NCBI GenBank assembly: GCA_028583405.1
Contig: CM053255.1
Location: 34,540,721-34,604,720 of the forward strand
From: Pogonophryne albipinna
Taxonomy: Eukaryota > Chordata > Actinopteri > Perciformes > Artedidraconidae
Reading direction: 5' to 3'
Length of the DNA: 64,000 bases
The translations under genes were made by a program, and so were the position numbers. Positions 12,655 to 22,598 of this stretch are shown here, piece by piece. The stretch's first letter is position 1. Every line of letters starts with the position of its first letter. The notes beneath the pieces are model-generated. The model did not search any database. It was not told the origin of the DNA and was given only the letters and a program-made list of their open reading frames with translations.

Positions 12655-13110
12655 TCAGTTCCCTATCAGTGCTGCCGGAGCTCCACCTGCAGTCCCTTCC
12701 CACGGCTGACTCTGGCTCTGTTTGAGCACGGGGACCCAGACCAGGCCGGTGACCAGGAACATGAGACCCACAGAGAGGAGGAGGGGGCCCAGCAGGTAGG
12801 GGACACTGGCCATCTGGGTGAAGTAGAGCAGGGACAGGGCGGTGCCGGAGCCAAACAGCAGCGCGCCCACACCGATAGCCAGGATGGGCCTGGAGTAGAG
12901 GAGCCAGCAGGAGGGAGCCTGCTGAGGGTGGAGCGGGGTGGAGGCCTCGGTGTCGCCCCCATCCTGGCAGGAAGGATCCATGGTGGATATGGTTGAAGCT
13001 GTGGAGAGCATGGGCCCACTGGAGGGCTGATGAGACGCACTCCCCCTGAGCTCACAGTCTGATGGGCACAGAACAGGATCATTACTTTTCCTGTTGTCAA
13101 CACATGCCAT
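12655..13110 (-). CDS. PIRT-like two-helix membrane protein
   Basis: A 151-codon frame carries two hydrophobic helices at about residues 75-98 and 104-128. The motif run YSRPILAIGVGALLFGSGTA, then GPLLLSVGLMFLVTGLVWVP, followed by a basic/polar tail, matches the layout of PIRT (phosphoinositide-interacting regulator of TRP channels), a two-helix plasma-membrane protein with the GLVWVP ending of helix 2. Family knowledge says mammalian PIRT binds phosphoinositides and modulates TRPV1/TRPM8 in sensory neurons. That role here is inference. The start is uncertain: the first Met is at 13108-13110, but a splice-acceptor-like gcccatcag lies near 13059-13067, so translation could start at Met34 (13009-13011) or Met44. 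The short C-tail lacks the long basic stretch of the mammalian protein. A paralogue is possible. Confidence 0.7.
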   Translation of the reverse strand: MACVDNRKSNDPVLCPSDCELRGSASHQPSSGPMLSTASTISTMDPSCQDGGDTEASTPLHPQQAPSCWLLYSRPILAIGVGALLFGSGTALSLLYFTQMASVPYLLGPLLLSVGLMFLVTGLVWVPVLKQSQSQPWEGTAGGAPAALIGN

Positions 13111-13473
13111 GAAGACTCTCAGTCCACAGCCTATTGGGTACTGAGAACTTAAATGTCATAATGTATAGTTTAACATGAGTATTACAAATCTTTATCAATT
13201 TATTTTTGTACTAAAAGTTGGTCAGTCAGTCTTACACATTGCGCCAAGAGCCTTGATTTAGTACACATTCATGTTCCTCTCAGTATGAATTTAATAATCT
13301 TTTTATATGCTTTGCCTCTTCTACAACACAGCAAATGTTAGCATGCTAGCACACATAAGGTCATAATAATTAACCTCAAATTAGCATGGGACATTGTCCT
13401 TGTTCACATGTTAGCTTACGCACATTAGCATCTAGCTCTAAACACCTTTGAGGTGAAGCCTGGTTAAAAAGGA
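13111..13473. other. Upstream of PIRT-like gene, nothing recognised
   Basis: AT-rich sequence with several gctagca words. It might contain the promoter or an untranslated first exon of the minus-strand PIRT-like gene, but no element can be assigned. Confidence 0.3.
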
Positions 13474-13871
13474 GGTTAGATATACCCCAACCAGAAGCCC
13501 TGGATGACGAAGGAGGTCAGAGCTCTCCTCAAGGGACGAAACATCGCCTTCAGGTCTGGTGATAGTGCTCAATACAGTGCAGCTAGAGCCAACCTGAAGA
13601 GAGGCATCAGGGATGCCAAAGCAGCCTACAATGCGGGTGTGGCAAGGTATACAGCACATCACCAACTACAAGAACAATAACAGCACAACGGTTGACGGGG
13701 ACGCCTCACTGGCAGAGGAACTTCATTGTTTCTTTGCTCGTTTTGAGGTCAATGCAGTAGAGACGGACACAACAACCTCACCAGCATCCAACAGTCACAC
13801 CCTCACTGTGCAGGAGCATGATGTGAGGCGTGTGCTCAGAGCGGTGAACCTGAGGAAAGCTGCAGGCCCTG

Positions 13872-14237
13872 ATGGGAAGGGTGTTGAAGGAGTGTGCAGA
13901 CCAACTTACGGAGGTCTTCACAAAGATCTTCAACCTGTCACTCTCCAAATCCATCATCCCTTCGTGCCTGAAATCTGCCACAATCATCCCTCTGCCGAAA
14001 AAAAACATCACCTCCAGCCTCAACGACTACCGTCCGGTAGCACTCACACCGCTCATCATGAAGTGTTTCGAGAGGCTGGTCCTGCAGCACATCAAAACCA
14101 TTCTCCCACCCACCTTCGAGCCAAATCAGTTTGCGTATAGAGCAAATAGGTCTACAGAGGATGCCATCGCCACTGTTCTTCACAGTGCACTGTCCTTCAC
14201 AGTGCACTGTCCTTCACAGTGCACTGTCCCACCTTGA
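13872..14237 (+). pseudogene. RT domain, N-terminal part (Rex1-like)
   Basis: Reads [20 protein letters not shown], then the RT fingers motif [20 protein letters not shown] and [15 protein letters not shown]. The frame is thrown out of register by three copies of a 17-bp unit at 14178-14228 and stops at 14237. The downstream catalytic region ([13 protein letters not shown]) is in a different frame that starts before 14140. Confidence 0.85.
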
Positions 14238-14559
14238 ACACCAGGGGAGCTATGTGAGGATGCTCTTTGTTGATTACAGTTCTGCCTTTAATACAGTCAT
14301 CCCGGGCAAATTAGTTTCCAAGCTATCTGACCTAGGATTTTCCCCAAACATCTGCCAATGGATTAAGGACTTCCAAACTAACCGCCCCCAGACAGTGAGA
14401 ATAGGCCCTCACCTCTCCTCCACCCTCACACTCAGCACCGGTTCACCACAAGGCTGTGTGCTTAGCCCCATGCTCTACTCCCTGTACACCTATGACTGTG
14501 CACTCACCCCACCAACACCATCGTCAAGTTCGCGGACGACACAACCGTGGTTGGACTGA
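14131..14559 (+). pseudogene. RT catalytic core fragment (Rex1-like)
   Basis: Contains [20 protein letters not shown] (first catalytic Asp block) and LSTGSPQGCVLSPMLYSLYT. The YADD block is broken: sequence near 14533 (gcggacgacacaacc) encodes ADDT in the next frame. It is non-functional. Confidence 0.8.
14178..14228 (+). repeat. 17-bp unit, three tandem copies, breaks RT frame
   Basis: cttcacagtgcactgtc is repeated exactly three times at 14178-14194, 14195-14211 and 14212-14228. A single copy would keep the reading frame through LHSALSHLE. Two extra copies add 34 bp and shift it. Confidence 0.95.
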
Positions 14560-15182
14560 TCACAAGAGGAGATGAGTCAGCCTACAGGGATGAAATCCAG
14601 AGACTGGCAGTGTGGTGTTCAGATAATAACCTTGTTCTGAACTCCATCAAAACAAAAGAACTCATTATAGACTTCAGGAAAAACAGCACAACACAAAGGG
14701 TTCCTGCCTTCAGGTTCCTCTGCACACACATTGCTGAAGATCTATCCTGGTCTATCAACACCACAACCTCTGTGAAAAAGGCCCAGCAGCGACTCCACCT
14801 CCTGAGGATCCTCAGGAAAAACAACCTGGAGGAGAAGCTTCTGGTGTCTTTCTACCGCTGCTCCATAGAGAGTGTGCTGGCATATTGCCTAACCACGTGG
14901 TGTGCCAGCTGCTCAGAAAAGGACAGGAAAGCCCTTCAGAGGGTCATCAACACAGCCCAGAAGGTCATCGGCTGCTCACTGCCTTCTCTGGAGGAACTCT
15001 TCAGCCAACGTTGCCTCAACAGAGCAGGCAAAATCATTGCAGACTCTTCACACCCTGGACACTTCCTGTTTGCTCTTCTGCCCTCCGGTAGACGCTACAG
15101 GTCAATTCAATCAAGGACAAACCGACTGAAAAACAGTTTCTACCCCAGAGCCATACGAGAACTGAACACCGTCAAACGCTGA
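14547..15182 (+). pseudogene. RT thumb and C-terminal region (Rex1-like)
   Basis: A 211-codon open stretch that reads NLVLNSIKTKELIIDFRKNS, QQRLHLLRILRKNNLEEKLL, YRCSIESVLAYCLTTWCASC and ends ELNTVKR at the natural stop of the family. It is well preserved compared with the upstream part. The segment homologous to FYRCSIES here is the same place where another LINE in this window (35390-35686) has nine tandem copies. Confidence 0.85.
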
Positions 15183-15194
15183 ACTAGCACACAC

Positions 15195-15809
15195 CAGAGT
15201 CCTGCATCGGGTCGGGTACCCGACGGGTGACCCGCAAAAAAGGTGATTCGCGGGTAGTATTTTTTCAAACGCTTTTTTCTGGGTTCGGTTCTGGGTAAAA
15301 CAAAGATGATGCGGGTCGGGTCGCGGGTATTGCATAATAAATATATTAAAATAATAATAATTTAGTTTAGTGTTTAAATCCTCAGACCTCTCCCCCGCGG
15401 GACCGCGCATAATCATAACCTCTGCAGTGCATCAATCTGCTGCTGAGCGCGCCACATTGGAAATGGCTGAGGTGAAGCTCTCTAGCGGAGAATACAGCAT
15501 TTTCAATAACACTTCCTCAAGAGCGAAATCCAATGTCTGGGAGGCTTTTGGTGTCATCCTAGATGGAGAAAATAACCAACATCCCACGCTTTTTGAGACA
15601 AATATGCAACTGCGTGTGTTAATAATTGCATGTTTTCACTGCTCATATATATGCGGGTTCGGGTCGGGTTGCGGATCTTGTGCCGACGGGTCGGGTCGGG
15701 TTGCGGAACTAATTGGCAATATGTGCGGGTAGCGGGGCGGGTTCGGTATTGCACGTCGCGGGTGCGGGGCGGGAGCGGGTCTTGAAAATCAGACCCGTGC
15801 AGGACTCTG
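15195..15809. mobile_element. hAT MITE, TSD GCACACAC
   Basis: 615 bp, starting cagagtcctgca and ending tgcaggactctg, with a perfect 8-bp duplication gcacacac at 15187-15194 and 15810-15817. The ends are rich in cgggtcgggt-type words. It has no transposase. It inserted into the 3' end of the Rex1-like LINE and is therefore younger than it. Confidence 0.92.
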
Positions 15810-16527
15810 GCACACACACAGTAACAATTTGCAACTGCACTACTTTTTTAATAGTTGTATTAATTTATTAACTGATCGACATCAGAGATGCCAAATATCA
15901 TCCCTGTGTTTTTATATTGTAAACTGTATTTAAATCATGTGCGGGCATGTATGCATGTTGGTATGGATGTGTGAGCATATTATGTGTGTATATGTTTATA
16001 TAGCCTAGATATATATTTGTTCGTATTATGTGGAAACGCACTGCGAGGATTGCCTTTTTAAATGTCGTTGTACGTGGTGCGATGACAAATAAAATAATTC
16101 TATTCTATAAATGTTACTCAAACATCAGGAAAAGATGCAGGATTTTTAGGAGTTTAGTGTTCAGTTGTGGACACATTCTGCTCCTGTTAGTCAGGGCTGC
16201 AGGATGGTGTAGGATTGATGGCAATGTGACTTTATGGAGCTGGAGGTGATGAAACATGGCGGCCCTGTATCCAGCTGAAGGCAGCACAACTAGCTCAGAC
16301 AAAACATACAAAAACTGAAGGACTGTATTTGAATGAATCTCCAGTGGAATGGATTCCCCGGATTTACCGGACCTACTGCTAACAGCCAGACAACACAACA
16401 AGATTAACACTCAGCTACAGAGGACCTCAGTCAGTGCTACTGGGCAGCATTCATCTGTAAATAATGTGATATAAACATCGAAGCATACACTGAATCAATC
16501 ACTATAATTAAGAGTATCATGTCAACA

Positions 16528-16653
16528 GATTTCACATAACTGTATTAGGTTAGTTGAAAGCAATAATATTAAATTGAACTCATTAATAAACCTACGTTTA
16601 ATTTAAACCTAATAGTATTGCTTTTAACTAACCTAATACAGTTATTTGAAATG
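16528..16653. repeat. Palindromic hairpin, ~43-bp arms
   Basis: The arm at 16528-16571 (actgtattaggttagttg core) is the near-exact reverse complement of 16610-16653, with a 38-bp AT-rich loop. Two or three mismatches occur in the core 33 bp. It could be a small foldback element or a palindromic MITE. Confidence 0.85.
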
Positions 16654-17407
16654 TGTCATCATAATAAACGTTTCAGCTTTTTCAGTGTGGAATATACACA
16701 CACCGCATGACATCTATCGCCAAAATAAGATTCAACTACTTGTCACAGAGATTTGTCAAAACTCTAACTGAACAGATTGAAAACGTCACTAAAGAAAAAA
16801 CATCTTGGAACTGCAACTTAAAGCTTTCCCGGCAAAAGATATGATCAGCGTTCATTTGTGTACCCCATACAGCAGGAGAATAAGAAAGAGCGTTCCTGTA
16901 CGATCTATACATGGACAGTTCTACACCGGCCTCACTCTGACTCCTCAGGGGCTCAGAGAAGGCTGCTTTAGAGTGAGGGTCCTGATGACTTCCTGTTACA
17001 CATGGATAGAACAGAGCCCTCACCCTCTGCACAATACAGGGAGATCTAACCACAGCTGGATACACACAATACTGTTTGGTAGGATACATTTATAGTTTCT
17101 TTCTTTTCATAGGATGTGTTGGCAATAAGAACAACACAGAAAGATGGCACACTTATCTAATTATTAAAAGCACAGAAAATATAAAGTACTTTCAAACTTT
17201 AGGATACAGTTTTCTTTCCTGGTTGATGAGAACATTACTTTTCAGTAAACCTGTCTGCAAATCGGAATGGAAAACAGTCGCCAGCCGTAAACCATATCAA
17301 ATATCACAATTCACATAAAACAATGAGGATCTCAGTCGAACAGCCACAGAACAGAAGATCAACTATACATGAAGGAAAAGATAGTGAAATATTAGTGTCC
17401 AGCTTAC
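16654..17407. other. No gene recognised
   Basis: Mixed-composition sequence without stable coding signal or repeat boundary. Open frames here are short and compositionally random. Confidence 0.35.
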
Positions 17408-17498
17408 CCAGAGCCTTGCTGTGTGTCTCCCTGTTGGACCAGCGCTGACTGACTGCTGTCAGCTGCTCCATCACAGCCCCCCCCCCCTCCACACTCAT
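17408..17498 (-). CDS. Possible first coding exon, unrecognised
   Basis: On the minus strand an ATG at 17496-17498 opens MSVEGGGAVMEQLTAVSQRW and continues to THSKALG, ending at a good donor (gtaagct on the minus strand). The peptide looks protein-like, but I found no matching downstream exon and recognise no family. It may be chance. Confidence 0.2.
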
Positions 17499-19599
17499 AG
17501 CTTTACACTGTTAGCCCTTTCTGCTCCCCAGCACTGAAGGATTAGTGATTTCCTCATAATGTAGAAAAGTAATACAATTTTGTGATCGTTTGAGAAAAAA
17601 AGAAAATGTCATTAATCCTACTGAAGGGAGCAGTAATGCATGGCAACCATGGACGGTACTGGGGTACTTCAGCCTCCCCAGGAAACAGGCAGGAGGAGAG
17701 GCAAAGATGGGTAATTTTCTCATTCCTGAAACTTCTGATTTGATCGAATAAATTAATGATCAAATTAAAACAATCCCTGTCTGAAACCAGAGCCCAGTCT
17801 GCGCTGATTGGTTAGCTGGCCGGCTCTGTTATGATCGGTCAAATCGCTTAGATATCCTGCCCTTTAGCCTATCACGTACAATGTGTTGGAGCGTTAGCCA
17901 ATAGAAGCACAAGTGTTACATAGTGATGTCATTATTTTAAGTAAAAGTGGAGGGAGTGTGTGTGAGAAAGGGATTGTAGCTTTTGCAGACCATCTACATA
18001 CACCAAAACCTATTGAACACACTACAGGAAAGGTAAAGCTGCTGGATGGGGCCAGGGAAAGGGAGGTTTGGGGCCCTCTACTGGAAGCTTCCTCCGTGAC
18101 CCGACTCTGGAGAGGAGGTGGATGATGGATGGATGGCCTGATGGAAGTTAACACTATCTATAACACTCGCTTATAAAATGTTTACCTGCAAAGGAATGTA
18201 CTAAATACCTGCAGCTGCCAGATATATGAGGTGAAGTAAAAATATATGATTGTCTAAAATGCACTGCAAAAGAATGCGAAGGAGATACTACAATCCTATA
18301 TACTCAGTGGCGACTGGTCATTAGGGGCAGGTGGGGCACAGCATCAGCGTCAGCAGCATTACAAATAAGGATTACAAAAAAATGCAAAATAAAAAATACA
18401 AAATACATTTTAAGATCATGTTTAATCATCTGATTCGTCTGTACATTGCTGTTTTAGTCTGTGTTCTTCTAATTAGTGTCTACAGTGTGTGCCTATTGAG
18501 CTGTTTAGAGCCATGTGGGACAAAACCTGATCCTGCCCCTCCCTCTCTCTGTCTAAGTGAACGGTGACTATAAAAACTACACTGCGCATGCTCAGAGTAT
18601 TGTCCTATTTAATGTGTGTGGCAAAAAAATAATGACCATAGGGGACAAGCCCCCAGGAAGTGCGCCGGAGTCTGATGTGAATATTCGTTGTGGTCAAACG
18701 GCGGTACTACACTTCCTTTAGGTTGCTGGGCCCGGAAACACTTTTTCCCATTGACTTACATTGGGAAAGAGTGGTCTGTAACTCGTTGGATAATTAAAAA
18801 AAAACAACTAAAAAAACTACCCAGTATGAACGTTTGTATAGCCGTTATTAAAAACATGTATTCCTCAAGTTGTAAAAATGTGCTAATAACGTTATTCTGA
18901 GAGTTATTTCCCTCTGCATTATGAACGCGCATCTAACCCACGGGACCGCGCCGCCCGGCACGTTCATGTTACGTGTTCAGTACTACATGGGTTTCTCTTT
19001 ACCCATGGATGCACAATAACAACGGACCATATCGCCTTACTGCCAGCCCACGGAGCTGTAATAATGGATATATATATTGCACATGTTTGCTGTAATTCAT
19101 CATTTGTAAAATATTATACGACATGGGCTGTATGATGTAAATCTTGTACCGTAAATGTTGTATTAAATAAAGTTAATATTACCGACGTAGATTAACGTTC
19201 CTGTAGCTTCTTATTGCACTTGCAATTGTTTTAGTTACTTGTGGGCTACTTAACATGAATAATCACAGTTACTATCCTTTTACTCCATCACATTTCAAAA
19301 AGAAATAGGCTATTGTTATTTTAACTCCACCACAGTAATCCATCATCAGCTTTACTTTTTAGATAAAGTTTTAACTCACAATTGATCATAACAGGCTTCA
19401 ACATATACATTTTTATATATTACCAAGTGGTTTCATGTACAACCCACACAAGTATCAAGGTAAATGAAGCTCTGTTGCTTGGATATCACTAGATCCTGAT
19501 GTCAGCGTAATATAAAAGTACATAACCATTGATGTGTAACTTAGCATAATTTACTAGCTAGCCGCTAGCTGCTAACTGCCGCCTCGTTAATATAAATCC
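17499..19599. other. MITE and repeat debris
   Basis: 17790-17935 (gcgctgattggttagctgg, agcctatcacgtacaatg, cacaagtgttacatagtgat) looks like the middle of a teleost MITE. 18660-18900 resembles the segment at 52050-52290 (ggtactacactt, actttttccca, acattgggaaagag), a dispersed repeat. A degraded tail of a non-coding element continues to about 19200. No gene is visible. Confidence 0.5.
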
Positions 19600-20645
19600 A
19601 GGGCTGCAGTCCAATAGTCCATTTAGTTTAGGAACCAACGGAGTGAAATGACCCGGAAGTCCCTCAGTGGCAGCCATGATAAGTGCCGTTCGAATTCTCT
19701 AGATGATAGAAAAGGAGGTTTCAAACTTCCTTTATAACCTCCTTTAGCTTAGGAACCACTGGACCTCCCTTACCGAAAGGAGAGGAGAAAAAGCTGCCCC
19801 ACAATGCCTTGCAGCCGCAGCATTTGACGTCACACAACAGTCGGCCGTTCACGGAAACAACCGATTATGACGGAGAAATAATATCATGAAAGTTACGGTG
19901 CTTATTAAACTTTTTAAAACGTATGTGGTAAGTTGCCAAAGTGCTTTGTTTTGAACGTTCATCAGTATTATAATCAAAAAGCGAAATATGAATGTTAGTT
20001 TTTACTGAAATGATCAAATAAAGTCAACATTTCACTGAGCTGTGTGGAGTTTGTTCAACTTTTAAAAGATGTTTGAATGGTGATATACACAGTGATAGAT
20101 GTTAAAGACTAACGTTTATAATAAATACATCTGTATTGATTTTAAGATCTTTTCATCAATCATACGTATTGGGATCATTTGTATTAATGTGGACCGGAGG
20201 GAGAGGGTGACGAGCATAAGTTTCACTTTCCTTTTTTATTTCAATTCCAACTTTGGTCATGAAGAATATGTTTCTCTGTTGTCCACGTTCATAAAGCAAA
20301 AAGCAACAGCATCAGAGCACGGTGCAGAGTCTCTAGATGAGTTTACAGTAGTCCCTCGTTCTTATTAAACATCCATGTTGTAGTCCGCTGTATAGAAAAC
20401 TGTAGTTTCCATAGTTTCCCCACAGCAGCAGACGCACATTCATGACGTCCGCTGGCGCATCATAAACACGTCGGATAGTGAAAGTGCAGTCGGATTCTCT
20501 AAAGTACCGCAGTCTCTTCTCCTAAGTCCTTTTGAATTCTCCTATCCACTATCCCTTAACCCCGTGACGTTTCACTCAGAGGTCAAGGAATAGGAGATAG
20601 GGTTAGATCTTAGGAGCTGATTTTTAAACTATCCGAACGCAACCC
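19600..20645. mobile_element. Possible degraded hAT MITE
   Basis: The left end gggctgcagtccaatagtcc and the reverse complement of the right end (gggttgcgttcggatagttt) match at about two thirds of positions. The body contains facing copies of ttaggaaccac/taggaga-type words. I could not find an 8-bp duplication, so the boundaries are approximate. Confidence 0.35.
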
Positions 20646-21960
20646 AGTACCTGCCGTCATGAACGCGCGGTGCCGTTACGTGTAGGCAAATTCACGTGCT
20701 TAATGTGAACGAGCCTTTTGGGCGGCGTGGTTAAAGTTGCGCATGCTCTATACGGGCACTACGGGTGCACATACGGGTACTTCTCAGGCATGCTGGGTAA
20801 TCTGTGACGTTTCACTCTCAAAAGTTGGGCCATTTTATCATCATGCGCTAATGAGCAACTCTCATAGGAATGAATGAGGCCCCGCCTCCCACGCTGTATC
20901 CAGTTCTTATTATACATCCATGCTTGTCCACTGTCAACCAAAAGCGTGAGCGGGTTAGGGGAGAAGCCGTGCCGTGAGTGGCTCTGTCCATTGTGATGCC
21001 GTGACGTGATTGGCTCCGTCCATTGTGAACTCGCGTTGTGATTGGTTTAAGTCCAATCTCACAATGGACAGAGAGTATCATGATTGGGTGATAGATTGGA
21101 GTTTGACAGACGGTCCTGCGCCAACGCCACACGCCTTTATATACTATCATGTTGAATCATGGTTGAGATGCACAGGCTGCAGTGGAGACGCTGCGCACAG
21201 CTGATCGACAGCTGGAACACAATCCACCAAATACAAACAAATAATTCATATCCAGTCGTCATGACTCCACTCCGGAGGGATTCCCCGATCGTTTCTCATC
21301 AAGGGGGGGGGGGGGGGGTCTCCAGTCCCCGGTACAAACACACTGCCTGAGGAAGGTTAGGCTATGTGTATTTTATTCGTCATTAAAAGGTCCCATGTCA
21401 TGCTTTTACGGTTATTACCCGTCCCCTTGTGTGTTATGAAGGTTTGTCTGCATGTAAACGGTCTGCAGAGTCAAAACCCTCAAAGTACACCCTGTAGGGA
21501 GTACAACTCAGAACAGGCAAATATGGGCGTTACGTGAAGCCCACAAAAGCTGCGCCGCATTTCGAGTTCATTGTGATTTATAAAGGGAAACCGGCGTAGG
21601 ACGTGCCGCACGCACGTTCTATGCAGATTTTTATAAATCGGAAAATGTCTGCGTATTTATTTGCTTTGTCCTACGTAAGCAACCTTCCTACGTGAACCCT
21701 ACGCAAGGCTTTATAAATGAGGCCCCAGACCTTTGCCAACTATCAACTGATGAGCCCATCGGCTCATAAATATATTACAATTTAAAGTAGCTGAAAAATT
21801 GTTTATAAAACATTTCCCCATGTTCCCGGACAGTTTTTAAATATAAAATAATCAAATTGACTGTTTGGAGCTTCGTCATTTGTGGTAAATGTGAAAATTT
21901 GAAAGTGAGATATATGAAACAGCCACTGGACAGTGCTCTGAAAATGAACACACTCCGTCT
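20646..21960. other. Repeat-derived intergenic DNA
   Basis: 20940-21110 repeats tgattgg-ctccgtccattgtgaac words about every 30 bp. A run of 17 G lies at 21304-21320. 21384-21545 (ttaaaaggtcccatgtcatg onward) is the left end of a common fish TTAA-type MITE whose right end is missing. No gene. Confidence 0.45.
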
Positions 21961-21966
21961 TTCCCA

Positions 21967-22545
21967 ATTTATTATTTTATTGTCATAGTTTGCTTTAATA
22001 ACATTTGAACACGCTCAAGCACACTGCCAGAACGCCACGAGAAACCAAAAGGTGGGTAAAAGCAAAGGGAGACATGTACACCCAGGACACATTTTGGTTT
22101 CAACTGGTCAAGTTCTTTCAAGTGAAATCTTTTGCAAATTACTTCTGAAAATCTTTATATTCCGAGCAGAAGCCTGGTCCACATCTGTTTACAGATATAA
22201 CTCCCGCCATTTCTCATTGTCATTCATGAAAGCAAGAAAAAAAGTGGAAGAAAAAAACAATCATGTAATGATGAGTAGACCAGAGAAGGGGGTGGGGGGG
22301 CTAACCCAGGAATGGCATAGCTGAGCTCTCAATATGAGAAAGCTGACTCGTGTGGACTTCATCTTGGTGCGTCATTTGCTTAAAAACTGGTTCTTTTTCA
22401 CATGAGCTTTTTTCAGAAGCTGTTCTTCGACACACAGAAGGGGGGGCGGTACAGGAGGGTGCCGTCGCCGCTGACAACTGTGTGGGCGGGTTTGAGCAGG
22501 CTCTGCCCATTCCTTCTCTCCAGGATCTCAGGCAGCGCTGTGTGT
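21967..22545 (-). promoter_or_regulatory. gspt1 3' UTR with candidate poly(A) signal
   Basis: Downstream of the gspt1 stop on the minus strand. Overlapping minus-strand AATAAA-type signals (tttattattttatt on the plus strand near 21967-21981) are about 570 bp past the stop. The exact end is inferred. Confidence 0.45.
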
Positions 22546-22598
22546 TCAGTCCCGCTCCGCTACCAGCTTCAGAACCTTACCGATGGCGATGGTCTTAC
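22546..22598 (-). CDS. gspt1: gspt1 exon 14 (C-terminus)
   Basis: Encodes [16 protein letters not shown] and the stop codon at 22546-22548. It follows an acceptor gtgtctcag and completes a Gly codon split with exon 13. It is the last strand of the third beta-barrel that contacts eRF1. Confidence 0.95.

Larger units (their letters stand above)
13474..16108 (+). mobile_element. 5'-truncated Rex1-like LINE, split by a hAT element
   Basis: The element starts in the linker before the RT domain ([20 protein letters not shown]), contains a decayed RT, and continues into the C-terminal RT/thumb region. It ends near 16108 with gatgacaaataaaataattc and a short attct-type tail. A 615-bp hAT element interrupts the 3' untranslated part at 15195-15809. 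Sequence style (KTKELIIDFRK, AYCLTTWCASCSEKDRKALQ) matches the Rex1/Babar group of fish LINEs. Confidence 0.8.

Noticed and set aside
15370..15732. 120-codon frame near the LINE end
   Set aside because: Lies wholly within the hAT MITE at 15195-15809, has no recognisable domain and reads through its cgggt-rich terminal repeats.
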